Below are positions 43,705-52,118 of a stretch of 64,000 bases of DNA, piece by piece. The notes under the pieces were generated by a model. The model ran no database searches. It saw nothing but the letters and a program-made list of their open reading frames with translations, and was not told where the DNA came from. The stretch comes from Streptomyces sp. 840.1 (GTDB lineage: Bacteria > Actinomycetota > Actinomycetes > Streptomycetales > Streptomycetaceae), in NCBI RefSeq assembly GCF_003751445.1, contig NZ_RJUU01000001.1, forward strand, positions 811,001 to 875,000, given 5' to 3'. The position numbers and the translations under genes were made by a program. Every line of letters begins with the position of its first letter. Position 1 is the stretch's first letter.

Positions 43705-44238
43705 TCAGAGCTGCCTGGGCTCGGGGCGCGCGGGCTCGTGGTGCACGGGCTCGTGGTGCACGGGCTCGTGGTGCACGGGCTCGTGGTGCACGGGCTCGTG
43801 GTGCGGAGGCGGCGCTCCGGTGAGCGGCGTGGCGTCGACGTACCTGACCTCGTAGACGCGTTCGCTGAACTTCCAGCCGTCGGGGGTACGCCGGTAACGG
43901 TCGTGGTACAGCGCCCAGTTGGCGTGCGAGCTGCCGTCACGCATCCGCCCGAACTCATGGATGTACACGCGTCCCCGCGCGGTGTCGCCGTCGATCCGGA
44001 GGGCACCGGGGTGGACGTTCTGCACGAAGAACTCCCACAGCCCCTGGCCCCACTCGATCGCCTCGCGGATCTCCTCGCGGCCGACGAACTCCCTACCGAT
44101 GTGCGGCCACCGCATGGCACCGTCGGACGTGAACAGCGAGGCGAAGCGGTCGAACTCGCGCACCATCACCGCATCGGTGACCTCGGCGCACAGCGCCTCG
44201 ATCTCGACTCGATCGGCGACGGCCTGCAGACTGCTCAT
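43705..44238 (-). CDS. SnoaL/NTF2-like protein with His-His-Glu-Pro-Val repeat tail
   Basis: 177 aa from ATG 44238. The first 140 residues are an NTF2-like cone fold (VEIEALCAEVTDAVMVREFD, FASLFTSDGAMRWP, NWALYHDRYRRTPDGWKFSE) typical of SnoaL-like cyclases or small-molecule-binding proteins. The last 27 residues contain HHEPV repeated, from an exact 15-bp DNA repeat. The tail could bind metal ions or may only be slippage. Upstream gene of the DoxX pair. Confidence 0.85.
   Translation of the reverse strand: MSSLQAVADRVEIEALCAEVTDAVMVREFDRFASLFTSDGAMRWPHIGREFVGREEIREAIEWGQGLWEFFVQNVHPGALRIDGDTARGRVYIHEFGRMRDGSSHANWALYHDRYRRTPDGWKFSERVYEVRYVDATPLTGAPPPHHEPVHHEPVHHEPVHHEPVHHEPARPEPRQL
43741..43800. 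repeat. Four exact copies of a 15-bp in-frame repeat
   Basis: gtgcacgggctcgtg repeated four times with a degenerate fifth copy just before it. On the minus strand it encodes the repeated HHEPV tail of the NTF2-like protein. The adjacent 43641-43695 gap also holds imperfect direct repeats of cgtcggcatcg. Confidence 0.9.
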
Positions 44239-44354
44239 CGGGACTCCCTGCCTCATCGATGCGCCGGCCAGGCTCCGGTCGCCTGTCCTGTGGATGATGT
44301 GTCCAGCATCGACGCAGGTCAGAGGCGGAACAAGGACGAGCCCGTGGGGCGGTC

Positions 44355-44372
44355 CATAACACGGGGGTTATG
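44355..44372. promoter_or_regulatory. Inverted repeat at the LysR start codon
   Basis: CATAAC (44355-44360) and GTTATG (44367-44372) with a 6-bp spacer; contains the T-N11-A pattern of LysR binding sites. It ends one base before the LysR ATG and lies in the region shared with the divergent NTF2-DoxX genes, so it fits autoregulation and control of that pair. Confidence 0.6.
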
Positions 44373-44373
44373 C

Positions 44374-45264
44374 ATGGAGCTTCGGGACATCGACATCTTC
44401 CTGACGCTGGCCGAGGAGCTGCACTTCGGCCGCACGGCGGAACGGCTCCACGTTTCCCAGGCCCGCGTCAGCCAGGCCATCGGCAAACAGGAACGGCGCC
44501 TGGGCGTGACCCTGTTCGACCGCACCAGCCGGCGTGTTGCTCTGACCCCGGTCGGCCGGCGGCTGCGCGAAGACCTCCAGCAGGCCGTCGATCTCCTCCA
44601 CGCGGGACTCGCCCGCGCCCAGGCTGCGGGCCTCGGCGCGGGCCGGACCCTGCGCCTGGGCGTCTTCGGCCACGCCGGACACGAACTGCGGCCCCTCGTC
44701 GAGGCGTTCCGCGTACGCCACCCCGGCTGCGACATCCAGTTCGGCGAGATCAACGGCAACGACGCGTTCACCGCCCTGCGCGACGGGAAGCACGACGCGC
44801 ACGTGCTGTGGCTGCCCGTCGCCGAACCGGACCTCACCGTCGGCCCCACCGTGCTCACCGGAGGCCGTGTGCTGGCCGTGTCCGCGGACCACCCGCTCGT
44901 CGCGCGCGGTGCCGCGTCCCTGGAGGACCTCGCCGACAACCAGGTCGTCGACCTGGGCCCCGAGCCCCCCGAGTACTGGGTCGCCGCCATGGTCCCCCAC
45001 CGAACCCCGCTCGGCCGCCGCATCCCCCGGGGCCCGGCCGCACGGACCTTCCACGAGATCCTCTCCCTGGTCGCCGCCGGGCACTGCGTCCACGTCCTGG
45101 GCGAGATCGCCGCCCGCTACAACAATCCCCCCGGCATCGCCTTCCTCCCCCTCCACGACGCCCCCGCCCTCGAATGGGCGCTCACCTGGCGCACCGGCAC
45201 CGACAACCCGGCCCTCCACGCCCTGGCCCGGACAGCGGCCGCCCTCGGCCCGACCGCGCTGTAG
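44374..45264 (+). CDS. LysR-family transcriptional regulator
   Basis: 296 aa from ATG 44374. N-terminal helix-turn-helix: LRDIDIFLTLAEELHFGRTA, LHVSQARVSQAIGKQERRLG; effector domain from about residue 90 (LRLGVFGHAGHELRPLVEAF). Probable regulator of the divergent SnoaL-like/DoxX genes through the palindrome at its own start. Confidence 0.9.
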   Translation: MELRDIDIFLTLAEELHFGRTAERLHVSQARVSQAIGKQERRLGVTLFDRTSRRVALTPVGRRLREDLQQAVDLLHAGLARAQAAGLGAGRTLRLGVFGHAGHELRPLVEAFRVRHPGCDIQFGEINGNDAFTALRDGKHDAHVLWLPVAEPDLTVGPTVLTGGRVLAVSADHPLVARGAASLEDLADNQVVDLGPEPPEYWVAAMVPHRTPLGRRIPRGPAARTFHEILSLVAAGHCVHVLGEIAARYNNPPGIAFLPLHDAPALEWALTWRTGTDNPALHALARTAAALGPTAL

Positions 45265-45533
45265 GAGGCGGAACGCCGACGCGGTGAAGCCTCCCCGCGG
45301 CCGGGCCGCCCGTCCGACACCCCCCCCCGGCCGGTGGCCCGGCACCGGCGTCCGATCGGCCGGACATCTGTGAGTTGCAAAGTTCTACCCCCCAACGACC
45401 CACTATGGGTAACCTTTTGCGCACCTGGGGGACACGCGGGGACATCTCGGAAGAGCCGTCTGCGCCTGCACGCTGTCCGGCGCCACGGCTACGCGGTCCA
45501 TCCCGGCCTCCTCCGTCCCTGAAAGGGTGGCTG

Positions 45534-46238
45534 GTGATCGAGCTCACTGATCCTCGGTTAACGACGTACGACATAGTCCTGAGCGCCGATGACCCCGCGC
45601 GAGGAACAGGACAAGGACCCACGGGGGGCGAGGAGCCCGAGGCCCTCGCCGGCCGCCTCCGGCTCGGCGGACCGCACTCCGTCCGGCTGACCCCCGACGA
45701 ACTCTCCGCAGACCCCGAGCTCGCCCGGTACGCCGAGGAACAGGCCGCCCTCTACGAGCACCACCTGGTGCGGCTCTCCCTCACCTTCGTCCCCCAGGCG
45801 GGCGGTGCCCGGCTGAAGTTCGCCAACGTGGCCCTCCACCTCACCTCCGACTGGGGCCCGAAGCCCGTCGCCCACTCCATGGACCCGATCCGGCTGACGG
45901 ACCCCGTCCAGATCGAGCGGGTGCGGCGCCTCGGCCCACAGCTCGCTCTGCTCGGCGCGGACGCCTCCCTCGGCGAGCTGACGCGGACGGTCGGCTACAC
46001 CACCAATCAGCCACTCGTTCAGGCACTCGACCTCGGCGGACCGACCCCGGCCTGGGACTTCAGGCCGACCATGGCGACCCAGCTGACCGGCACCTATCCG
46101 CTCAGCCTCGTCGTGCGCTGCGGAGCGGGCACCGACACGGAACTGAGATGCACGGTGACCGCCGGTGTCGAGAAGCCGCTGTTGCGACGGTTCAGCCGGG
46201 AACTGCCCGACCCGCTGCGGCTGAAGGCGTTCCTGTGA
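45534..46238 (+). CDS. Unknown protein opening the EAD-CHAT/helicase operon
   Basis: 234 aa from GTG 45534, with AAAGGGTGG upstream. No recognised motif. The sequence alternates beta-prone strands (HHLVRLSLTFVPQAGGARLK, YPLSLVVRCGAGTDTELRCT) with a helical centre, giving a beta-sandwich-like impression; it lacks signal peptide or membrane helices. The stop overlaps the GTG of the CHAT gene (GTGA), so it is a fixed component of the operon and may be the target sensor or protease substrate. Confidence 0.72.
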   Translation: MIELTDPRLTTYDIVLSADDPARGTGQGPTGGEEPEALAGRLRLGGPHSVRLTPDELSADPELARYAEEQAALYEHHLVRLSLTFVPQAGGARLKFANVALHLTSDWGPKPVAHSMDPIRLTDPVQIERVRRLGPQLALLGADASLGELTRTVGYTTNQPLVQALDLGGPTPAWDFRPTMATQLTGTYPLSLVVRCGAGTDTELRCTVTAGVEKPLLRRFSRELPDPLRLKAFL

Positions 46239-47143
46239 CGCCCGCGGACACGGACAGAGCCCCACTGAACCAGCAGGAGGTGCGGGCGCTGGCGGAGGTC
46301 TACCACTCGGCGGGGCGCGCCCGGCTGATGCTGCGCTCCGCCGGATTCCCGGCTCCGGCGATCCCGGCCGGTGCGAACACCATGGGCGAGTTCTGGAGCC
46401 AGGTCTCCTCGGAGCTGGAGGGCGGCGTGATGGCTGACGGGCGGACCCGCATCCTGTCCAGAGCCCACGCCGAGCACCCCTTCCACCCCGTGTTCGCCGC
46501 CGGGGAGCAGGACGGGCCGGGGCCGGCGATGGCGGGCGCGGGCGCGGTGGCAACGCCGGACGAGCGCCTGCGCGTGATGCTCCTGGGCGCCGAGCCCGCC
46601 CGATACGGCGCCACCAGGGCCGGCGCCGAACTGCGGGCGGCCGCCAGAGAGACCGGCGGGCGCCTGGACATGCGGCTCTTCCCGGCCGCCGGCGCCGCCG
46701 ATCTGGGGGAGATCCGTTCGATCCTCCCCCATGTGCTGCACCTCGCCTGCCACGGTACGCGCGAGGAGCTGATCCTCGAGGACGCCGGCGGCGAGGCACA
46801 CCACCTGGCGGCGGACGATCTCGTCAACACTCTGAAGCTCGCGGCCGAGCACCGCGGTCACCGGCTGCGGGCGCTGGTCCTGCGTTCCTGCGAGGGCCAG
46901 GAGGTGGCGGAGCGCTTCAGGCCGTACGCGGAGGTCGTCATCGCCCACCGCGGAAGGCTGGACGCGGAGTGCTCCGTCCTCTTCGCCGCCGCCTTCTACC
47001 GCGAACTCGCGGACTCCCCCGGCCCGCCCAACGCACCGGCCATCGGGGCCGCGGCCCATTTCGCGGCCCAGGACACCGTCAACCAGGCCGCGATGTGCCG
47101 CAGCGTCCAGACCCAGCTCTTAGTCCTGCCCGGCACGGCGTGA
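46235..47143 (+). CDS. EAD-CHAT protease (small caspase-like effector)
   Basis: 302 aa from GTG 46235. Residues about 11-90 match the pattern I know for effector-associated domain EAD1: NQQEVRALAEVYHSAGRARL, RSAGFPAPAIPAGA, GEFWSQVSSELEGG and HPFHPVF. After a short linker comes a caspase/CHAT-like core (about 105-300) with His173 in LACHG and Cys219 in LRSCEGQ. EAD domains are death-domain-like adaptors that bind like domains in NTPase partners; a similar domain starts the helicase encoded next, so the two proteins probably meet through them. Predicted self-activating effector. Confidence 0.82.
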   Translation: MTPADTDRAPLNQQEVRALAEVYHSAGRARLMLRSAGFPAPAIPAGANTMGEFWSQVSSELEGGVMADGRTRILSRAHAEHPFHPVFAAGEQDGPGPAMAGAGAVATPDERLRVMLLGAEPARYGATRAGAELRAAARETGGRLDMRLFPAAGAADLGEIRSILPHVLHLACHGTREELILEDAGGEAHHLAADDLVNTLKLAAEHRGHRLRALVLRSCEGQEVAERFRPYAEVVIAHRGRLDAECSVLFAAAFYRELADSPGPPNAPAIGAAAHFAAQDTVNQAAMCRSVQTQLLVLPGTA

Positions 47144-47183
47144 ACCGCCCGCACCAATGTTCCACGTCTCGCTAGGAGTCGCC

Positions 47184-50100
47184 ATGCCACTCGATGTGCC
47201 GTCCGAGCCGCCCACGTCCGACAACGTATTCGACGAGGCGGTGACGGGCCCGGCCGGCTGGGACATCTCACAGAGCGACTGGGACGAACTCCGGTCGGGG
47301 CTGAGCGCCGCATATGTGGAACCCGGTGCGAGGCAGAGGTTTCTGCGCGACCTGCGCTTCCCGGCCAAAGAGCTCCCGCCGTCCGCGTCCAGCCAGGCCG
47401 ACTTCTGGGAACACGTCCGGGAACGGGCCGAATCGGGGGCCGCGTCCCTGAGCTGGCAGGATCTCGCCCGGCTGGCCAACGAGGACCAGACGGCCAGCCA
47501 CCAGGCGATCTTCACCAGGTTGGGTGGCGTGGGGGAACCCGTCACCGTGGGCGGCCTCGGGGAACCCGTCACCGGTGCGCCGCCGCTCGCCGGCCCCCCG
47601 CGCGAGGCCCCCGAGTCGGCGATCGGCTCCATGGGGCCCACCATCCGCGGCTACGGCGAGCTGCTCCCGGTCGGCGACCGCCCGGACCTGCGGAACGCAC
47701 TGCTGGAGAGCTGGGAGGGAAGACTCGGATCCTGGGCCGAACTGTCCGACTTCCAGAAGAAGTTACTCGTCCTCTGCCGGGAGATCATCGACCAGCGGGG
47801 GGTGGGACTCATCTATGCCGTGACCAACAGCGGCAAGACCACCCTGGCCCGGTTCGGCATGACGATGGCTGTGAGTTCGGGCAGCACCTCGATGATGCTG
47901 CTACCGATCAAGGCCCTGGTGACCCAGGAGCACTCCGAGTGGCAGGTGCTCCAGGGCAGCGGCCCGGACATGACGGGCCTGCGGATCTATCCGGCCTCGC
48001 GGGACTACCCGGAGAACGACCGGCCGGTCGGCGCGGGCTCGTACGACGTCGCGCTGGCCATCTACGAGAAGCTCGGGGTGTACCTGGTACACCGGATGTC
48101 CCCGCTGCGCCGCAGCGCCCTCCTCGTCGTCGACGAACTCCAGATGCTGGCGGAGCGGAGCGAGCGGGCCGCCAAGCTGGAGGCCCTGCTCACCCTGGTG
48201 AAGATGCTCCCCCGGGACCAGCAGCCCGCTCTCCTGGGGCTGTCCGCCGCGCTCTCACCGGCGGCGGGCGAGACGCTGGAGCGCTGGCTGGGACACGACC
48301 GGCTGCTTCGGAAGCACTTCACGAACGTGCGACCGGTGCCGCTCGACACCTACGTGGTGGGTCCACGACGCTGGCTGGTGCAGGAGAAGGCCCACCTGCT
48401 GAGCATGCCCGGCGTCGACCAGACACCACCGCCCCGCTACGAGGAGGAACACGAGCTCGGCGGCATCCGCGACAAACACGCCAAGGCACTCTCCCTGCGC
48501 TTCGAGGGACTTCCCGGAAGCAGGCTCTCCACCGCGCCGCTCGCGGCCGCCCTGGTCGTCCAGACCCTGATCAAGGATCCGGACAAGCGGATCATCGTCT
48601 TCGTCCCCGGCCGCACCATCGCCCAGAACCTCGCGCTGGCCATTCAGGACCTGCTGCAGGACACCACCGGCCAGAAACCGGCCGGCAGACGCGGCTCTCC
48701 CTGGCAGGGCGGCCGCTACAACGGGCCCGAGTCGCGGGCCAGGGACGCCGCGGGCCGTCTGTACGAGAGGCTGAAGAACTCGGATCTGCCCCTGTACGAC
48801 CTGGTCATGCGGGGTCTGCGGCACGGCGTCGCCTTTCACACGGCCGCCCTGGCGCCCACCCTGCGGCGCCAGGTGGAGGACGAGTTCAGGGAGCCCGACG
48901 GGCTGCTGCGGGTGATCGTCGCCACGGACACCCTGGCCGTGGGACTCAACCTGCCCGCCGACGTCGTCATCGCGACGAGCGTGTCCGGCTGGGGCGGTGA
49001 GGGAACCAACCGGGTACGGCGCCTCCTGCCGGCGGCCGACCTGGACAACAAGGGCGGGCGCGCGGGGCGGCGGCTCGAAAGGACGGTGACCGACCAGCTC
49101 GGGAAGTTCTACATCCTCGTCCCGTCCCCGAAGGACCTCCAGGAGATCGAAGGCCTGACCCCGCAACAGGTCAAGACGCTCTCGACCGAGGAGGGCGTGT
49201 ACGGAACCTTCGTCAACAACTCTGAACGCTCGCTCAGGGTCCGTTCGCAATTCCGCGACACGCTCCAGATCAGCGGTCTGGTCCTCCAGGCGCTCTGCCA
49301 GGGCCGCAGCGGGCTCACCCGGCGGCAGTGGCTCCAGCGGGTGACGGAGATCCTCGGCGGACTCCTCATCTCCTACGAGCCCGACTCCCCGGACATCCCC
49401 GAAGCCGAGGACGTCCTGCGGGAACTCGACGCACGGAACCTGATCGTGTTCAGCGAGGGCGAGGGGTACCGGGGCGGTGAGGAGGTGCTGTCCCTGTCCC
49501 CGCTCGGACAGGCACTCGGCCAGTCGGGCCTGGAGCTGGACGACGCGGCGGAACTGCAGCACATGGCGCAGCTCGCGCTCGAGAACAAGGGCCACCTCGA
49601 CCTGCTGTGGCACGCGTTCAAGGCCCGGTCCGTACAGCGGGTCACCGCCTGGGTCGCGTTGCCCGGCCCGCCCACGAGCCACCACATGCCTTCGCTCAAG
49701 GGAGCCGTGCTCACCCTCCTGTGCGCGCACTGCCTGCCGGGCGACTCCGCCGAAGCACCGACCCGGCGCCACTACTCCCTGCGCTACATCGCCACCAAGG
49801 GACCGGCCGTACCGGACCGGCTGCTCAGCGAGAACAACCAGCAGATCTCCGACGACCTGCGCCGGCTCCTGGCAGTCGACGAGGACGACCTGACGATAGA
49901 GGACGCCAACGCGCTCCTGCGGGCGGTCGTCGCGTGGGAGTGGCTGAACGGGACTCCGTACGACGAGATGGCCAAGCGGATAGGCGGCGTGGTCCAGTCG
50001 TCCGAGCAGCCCGACCGGGGCAAACGGCGGGCGCCCTCGGTCAAGCTGTACTACGCGGACGTCGAGCAGCTCTGCGAACAGGTCGCGGGATACCTGCGCG

Positions 50101-50882
50101 CCACGGCCGAACTCTGCGTGGGCGAGGACGGATACGACCACTCCTTCCGCATGCACGCACTGGCGCAGCGCGTCGAGTCGGGGCTGCCGACCTGGCTCGC
50201 GCGCGTATCGAGGATGCGCATCCCGTCGCTGCACCGCGAGCGCCTCGCCAAGCTGGCCGGTGACAAGGAGCTGAACCACCTGTCCGACCTCGTGAACGCC
50301 GACGTCATCAAGGCGGTGCTCGACGAGCAGGAACGCGAGACCATCCGGAAGACCATCGAGAGCCGGATGGAGGACGAGCGCAAACAGCTCGAACGAATCG
50401 AGGGCGAGGTGGCCGGGGAGACCATTCCGGGCACCGAGGGCGAGACGTTCGCCGAACTCTCGGGCGACCTCGACAACGCGGAAACGGCCAAGGAGTACCT
50501 GGACCGACTCTGCGAGACCATGCGGGACATGGGCCTGCACGTCACGGAGCCGGCGATGGAGGGCGCGTTCGCCGTGTCCGTCTGGACCGCCCCCGGCACC
50601 GGGGCCACCGTCGAGATCATGGTGCCCAAACAGTTCTCGCTCACGGCCGAGGGCGCCAAGGCCGTGGCCGGACGGCCTGCCCGGGTCATCGTGCGGGGTG
50701 CGGACGCCGGCGCGCGGAGGGTACTGGAGGAGCAGGGCACACAGGCCCGGTTCGTGACCATGGAGTACCTGCTCCAGACGCTGGCCCACCTCGTACAGGA
50801 CCTCCAGCACGCCTTCTCGGCGGACCAGGCGGTCGAGGAGCTGCGGAAGATCAGGGTGTCGTCGATCGGAAGGGACTGGTGA
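47184..50882 (+). CDS. EAD-like domain fused to Ski2-like superfamily II helicase
   Basis: 1232 aa; ATG 47184 has AGGAG 5 nt upstream and is preferred over ATG 47157. Residues about 30-115 resemble the EAD of the preceding protease (GARQRFLRDLRFPAK, ADFWEHVRERAESG, HQAIF). A linker with duplicated GEPVT follows. Helicase core: Walker A AVTNSGKTTLA (about 212-222), DELQ (317-320), SAA, ATDTLAVGLNLPADV and NKGGRAGRR (about 622-630), the Ski2/Brr2/Hel308-type order. The C-terminal 550 residues include a winged-helix-like part and a charged coiled coil. Expected to unwind or sense RNA/DNA with ATP and license the protease. Followed by a strong hairpin. Confidence 0.85.
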   Translation: MPLDVPSEPPTSDNVFDEAVTGPAGWDISQSDWDELRSGLSAAYVEPGARQRFLRDLRFPAKELPPSASSQADFWEHVRERAESGAASLSWQDLARLANEDQTASHQAIFTRLGGVGEPVTVGGLGEPVTGAPPLAGPPREAPESAIGSMGPTIRGYGELLPVGDRPDLRNALLESWEGRLGSWAELSDFQKKLLVLCREIIDQRGVGLIYAVTNSGKTTLARFGMTMAVSSGSTSMMLLPIKALVTQEHSEWQVLQGSGPDMTGLRIYPASRDYPENDRPVGAGSYDVALAIYEKLGVYLVHRMSPLRRSALLVVDELQMLAERSERAAKLEALLTLVKMLPRDQQPALLGLSAALSPAAGETLERWLGHDRLLRKHFTNVRPVPLDTYVVGPRRWLVQEKAHLLSMPGVDQTPPPRYEEEHELGGIRDKHAKALSLRFEGLPGSRLSTAPLAAALVVQTLIKDPDKRIIVFVPGRTIAQNLALAIQDLLQDTTGQKPAGRRGSPWQGGRYNGPESRARDAAGRLYERLKNSDLPLYDLVMRGLRHGVAFHTAALAPTLRRQVEDEFREPDGLLRVIVATDTLAVGLNLPADVVIATSVSGWGGEGTNRVRRLLPAADLDNKGGRAGRRLERTVTDQLGKFYILVPSPKDLQEIEGLTPQQVKTLSTEEGVYGTFVNNSERSLRVRSQFRDTLQISGLVLQALCQGRSGLTRRQWLQRVTEILGGLLISYEPDSPDIPEAEDVLRELDARNLIVFSEGEGYRGGEEVLSLSPLGQALGQSGLELDDAAELQHMAQLALENKGHLDLLWHAFKARSVQRVTAWVALPGPPTSHHMPSLKGAVLTLLCAHCLPGDSAEAPTRRHYSLRYIATKGPAVPDRLLSENNQQISDDLRRLLAVDEDDLTIEDANALLRAVVAWEWLNGTPYDEMAKRIGGVVQSSEQPDRGKRRAPSVKLYYADVEQLCEQVAGYLRATAELCVGEDGYDHSFRMHALAQRVESGLPTWLARVSRMRIPSLHRERLAKLAGDKELNHLSDLVNADVIKAVLDEQERETIRKTIESRMEDERKQLERIEGEVAGETIPGTEGETFAELSGDLDNAETAKEYLDRLCETMRDMGLHVTEPAMEGAFAVSVWTAPGTGATVEIMVPKQFSLTAEGAKAVAGRPARVIVRGADAGARRVLEEQGTQARFVTMEYLLQTLAHLVQDLQHAFSADQAVEELRKIRVSSIGRDW

Positions 50883-50939
50883 CACCTCGCGGAGGCGTGA
50901 CATGAACCCCTGAGGCCCCGGAGACCCGGCGGAACCCGT

Positions 50940-50976
50940 ACCAGGGGTCCGGACTCCGGCGAGTCGGACCCCTGGT
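50940..50976. terminator. Hairpin after the helicase gene; probable old ychF terminator
   Basis: 12-bp perfect arms ACCAGGGGTCCG and CGGACCCCTGGT; inside them ACTC/GAGT also pair around CGGC. It terminates the helicase operon from the left. Before the island inserted, it would also have faced the stop of ychF 49 bp to its right, making it a bidirectional terminator for convergent genes. Confidence 0.75.
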
Positions 50977-51024
50977 GAGCTGCGTGTCTGCCGGATCAGT
51001 GCCGCGGCGACGGTGCAGCGGCCG

Positions 51025-51048
51025 TCACACGTTGAAGCGGAACTCCAT
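51025..51048. other. attL: Left attachment site: duplicated 3-prime end of ychF
   Basis: Read on the minus strand this spells ATG GAG TTC CGC TTC AAC GTG TGA, i.e. EFRFNV-stop, the exact C-terminus of YchF encoded at 61231. The 16-bp core ttgaagcggaactcca (51032-51047) is identical to 61238-61253 in the same orientation; flanking bases differ in a few silent positions. This is the chromosomal remnant left when an element recombined into ychF. Confidence 0.88.
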
Positions 51049-51081
51049 CACAACCGGTCTGACCTGCGGTTATGCAGGCGC

Positions 51082-51104
51082 ATCCCAGCACCATCCCAGC
51101 ACGG
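51082..51104. repeat. Doubled CCCAGCAC motif at the left island end
   Basis: ATCCCAGCACC followed by ATCCCAGCACGG. The same 23-bp string occurs at 61121-61143 and a near-copy at 61056-61078. Position, 35 bp inside the attachment core, suits arm-type binding sites of a tyrosine integrase. That role is inference. Confidence 0.6.
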
Positions 51105-51223
51105 GATTCACTGCAAAGTACAAGAAGGTCCGGAAGCACCAAGACTACGCATCAAGGCCGCCCCGGATACAGACCGCACAGCACTCCAGACGCTGTAATA
51201 GTTTCTGTACTAGACTTGCGGCC

Positions 51224-51499
51224 ATGAAGTCACCCCGCCCCGGCGGCACGGAGAACCTCTCCGTGTCGATGCCCTCCGAACTCCTGGGTGCTCTGCGCAC
51301 CCGTACCGGTAAGCGCGGCGTGTCCGCGTACGTGACGGCGGCGGTCCGGCATCAGCTCGCCATGGACGGCCTCGCCGAGATCGTGGCTGCCTACGAAGCC
51401 GAGTACGAGCCACTGAGCGACGCCGAAGTCCAGGCCGCGCAAAGCGAACTGTTCGGCGATGCACCGGCGCCCTACGCGTCGAACGACAGCGCCGCATGA
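51224..51499 (+). CDS. Antitoxin of a VapBC-like module
   Basis: 91 aa. N-terminal part ENLSVSMPSELLGALRTRTG with KRGVSAYVTAAVRHQLAMDG looks like a ribbon-helix-helix DNA-binding domain; the C-terminal acidic part (EPLSDAEVQAAQSELFGD) would wrap the toxin. Its stop overlaps the toxin ATG (ATGA), the standard antitoxin-first order. Probably represses its own promoter, which seems to lie directly before the ATG. Confidence 0.82.
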   Translation: MKSPRPGGTENLSVSMPSELLGALRTRTGKRGVSAYVTAAVRHQLAMDGLAEIVAAYEAEYEPLSDAEVQAAQSELFGDAPAPYASNDSAA

Positions 51500-51903
51500 A
51501 GGAGTCCGCGGCCAGGTCCCTGGTGCTCGACTCCCAGGCGCTGTCGCTGCTACTGCGCAACGACCGCCAGATGATCACCCGGATCGAGGCCGCTCGGCGC
51601 GTGGGCGTGCCCGTCCTCGTATCGGCCCTGACCGTGGTGGAGGCCGTCTACGGGAAGACAGATACCGCCCGGCTGCGCTGGGTGCTCTCCCGCCTTCAAG
51701 TCCAAGACGTCACCCAGGCGGACAGTCTCACTGCGGTGCAGCTCCTGAGCGACGCCGGCGGCCTGCACGGCCACAAGTACGCCATCGACGCCCTCGTAGC
51801 CGCGATGGCGCTCCGCTCCCCGGCACCCGTCCTCGTAATGGCCTCGGACCGCGACGACTGGTCGAAACTATGCGGCGACGGAGTACAGATCAAGGATGTC
51901 TGA
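51496..51903 (+). CDS. PIN-domain toxin (VapC-like RNase)
   Basis: 135 aa. PIN-domain acidic residues: Asp12 in LVLDSQALS, Glu in LTVVEAVYG, Asp in YAIDALVAAMAL and Asp in MASDRDDWSKL, together the Mg-binding site of VapC endoribonucleases. Coupled to the antitoxin. On this island it may stabilise the element in the population or add an abortive response. Confidence 0.85.
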   Translation: MKESAARSLVLDSQALSLLLRNDRQMITRIEAARRVGVPVLVSALTVVEAVYGKTDTARLRWVLSRLQVQDVTQADSLTAVQLLSDAGGLHGHKYAIDALVAAMALRSPAPVLVMASDRDDWSKLCGDGVQIKDV

Positions 51904-52118
51904 CCTTGGCGTTCACTCAGCCCGAATCGCGCTGTCTCGCCGACCCCGCGGCTGGGCTTAACGAACCCCGTGGGGTCATTGTGAAGGGCCCGGGAGGGTC
52001 AAAGCTGAGTGAGCGGTTCCATGGTCGGCTGCGCGAGAGATAGCGGATGAGCAGTGGCGGCGTACACGAGTTGCCCGACGGTGCAGTCCTCTGGCAATGG
52101 GGACCGTGGACCGTCTGC

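Larger units (their letters stand above)
50883..51223. other. 341-bp junction between the helicase operon and the island
   Basis: Non-coding. In order: a strong hairpin (50940-50976), chromosomal sequence to about 51024, a copy of the ychF 3-prime end (51025-51048), island sequence with doubled CCCAGCAC (51082-51104), and an A/T-richer stretch 51194-51216 that probably holds the toxin-antitoxin promoter (TAGACT at 51211-51216 as a possible -10, which would make the antitoxin mRNA nearly leaderless). No integrase fragment was recognised. Confidence 0.7.

Noticed and set aside
43741..43800. Possible CRISPR-like array
   Set aside because: Units are contiguous 15-mers without spacers and stay in frame with a coding region.
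47184..50882. DISARM, Druantia or RecQ-type identity for the helicase
   Set aside because: Motif order and NKGGRAGRR fit Ski2-like helicases, and no methyltransferase, DUF1998 or other signature partner genes of those systems are adjacent.
51049..51200. Integrase remnant next to the left attachment site
   Set aside because: Neither strand gives the tyrosine recombinase R..HxxR..Y motifs or any plausible coding signal in this short stretch.
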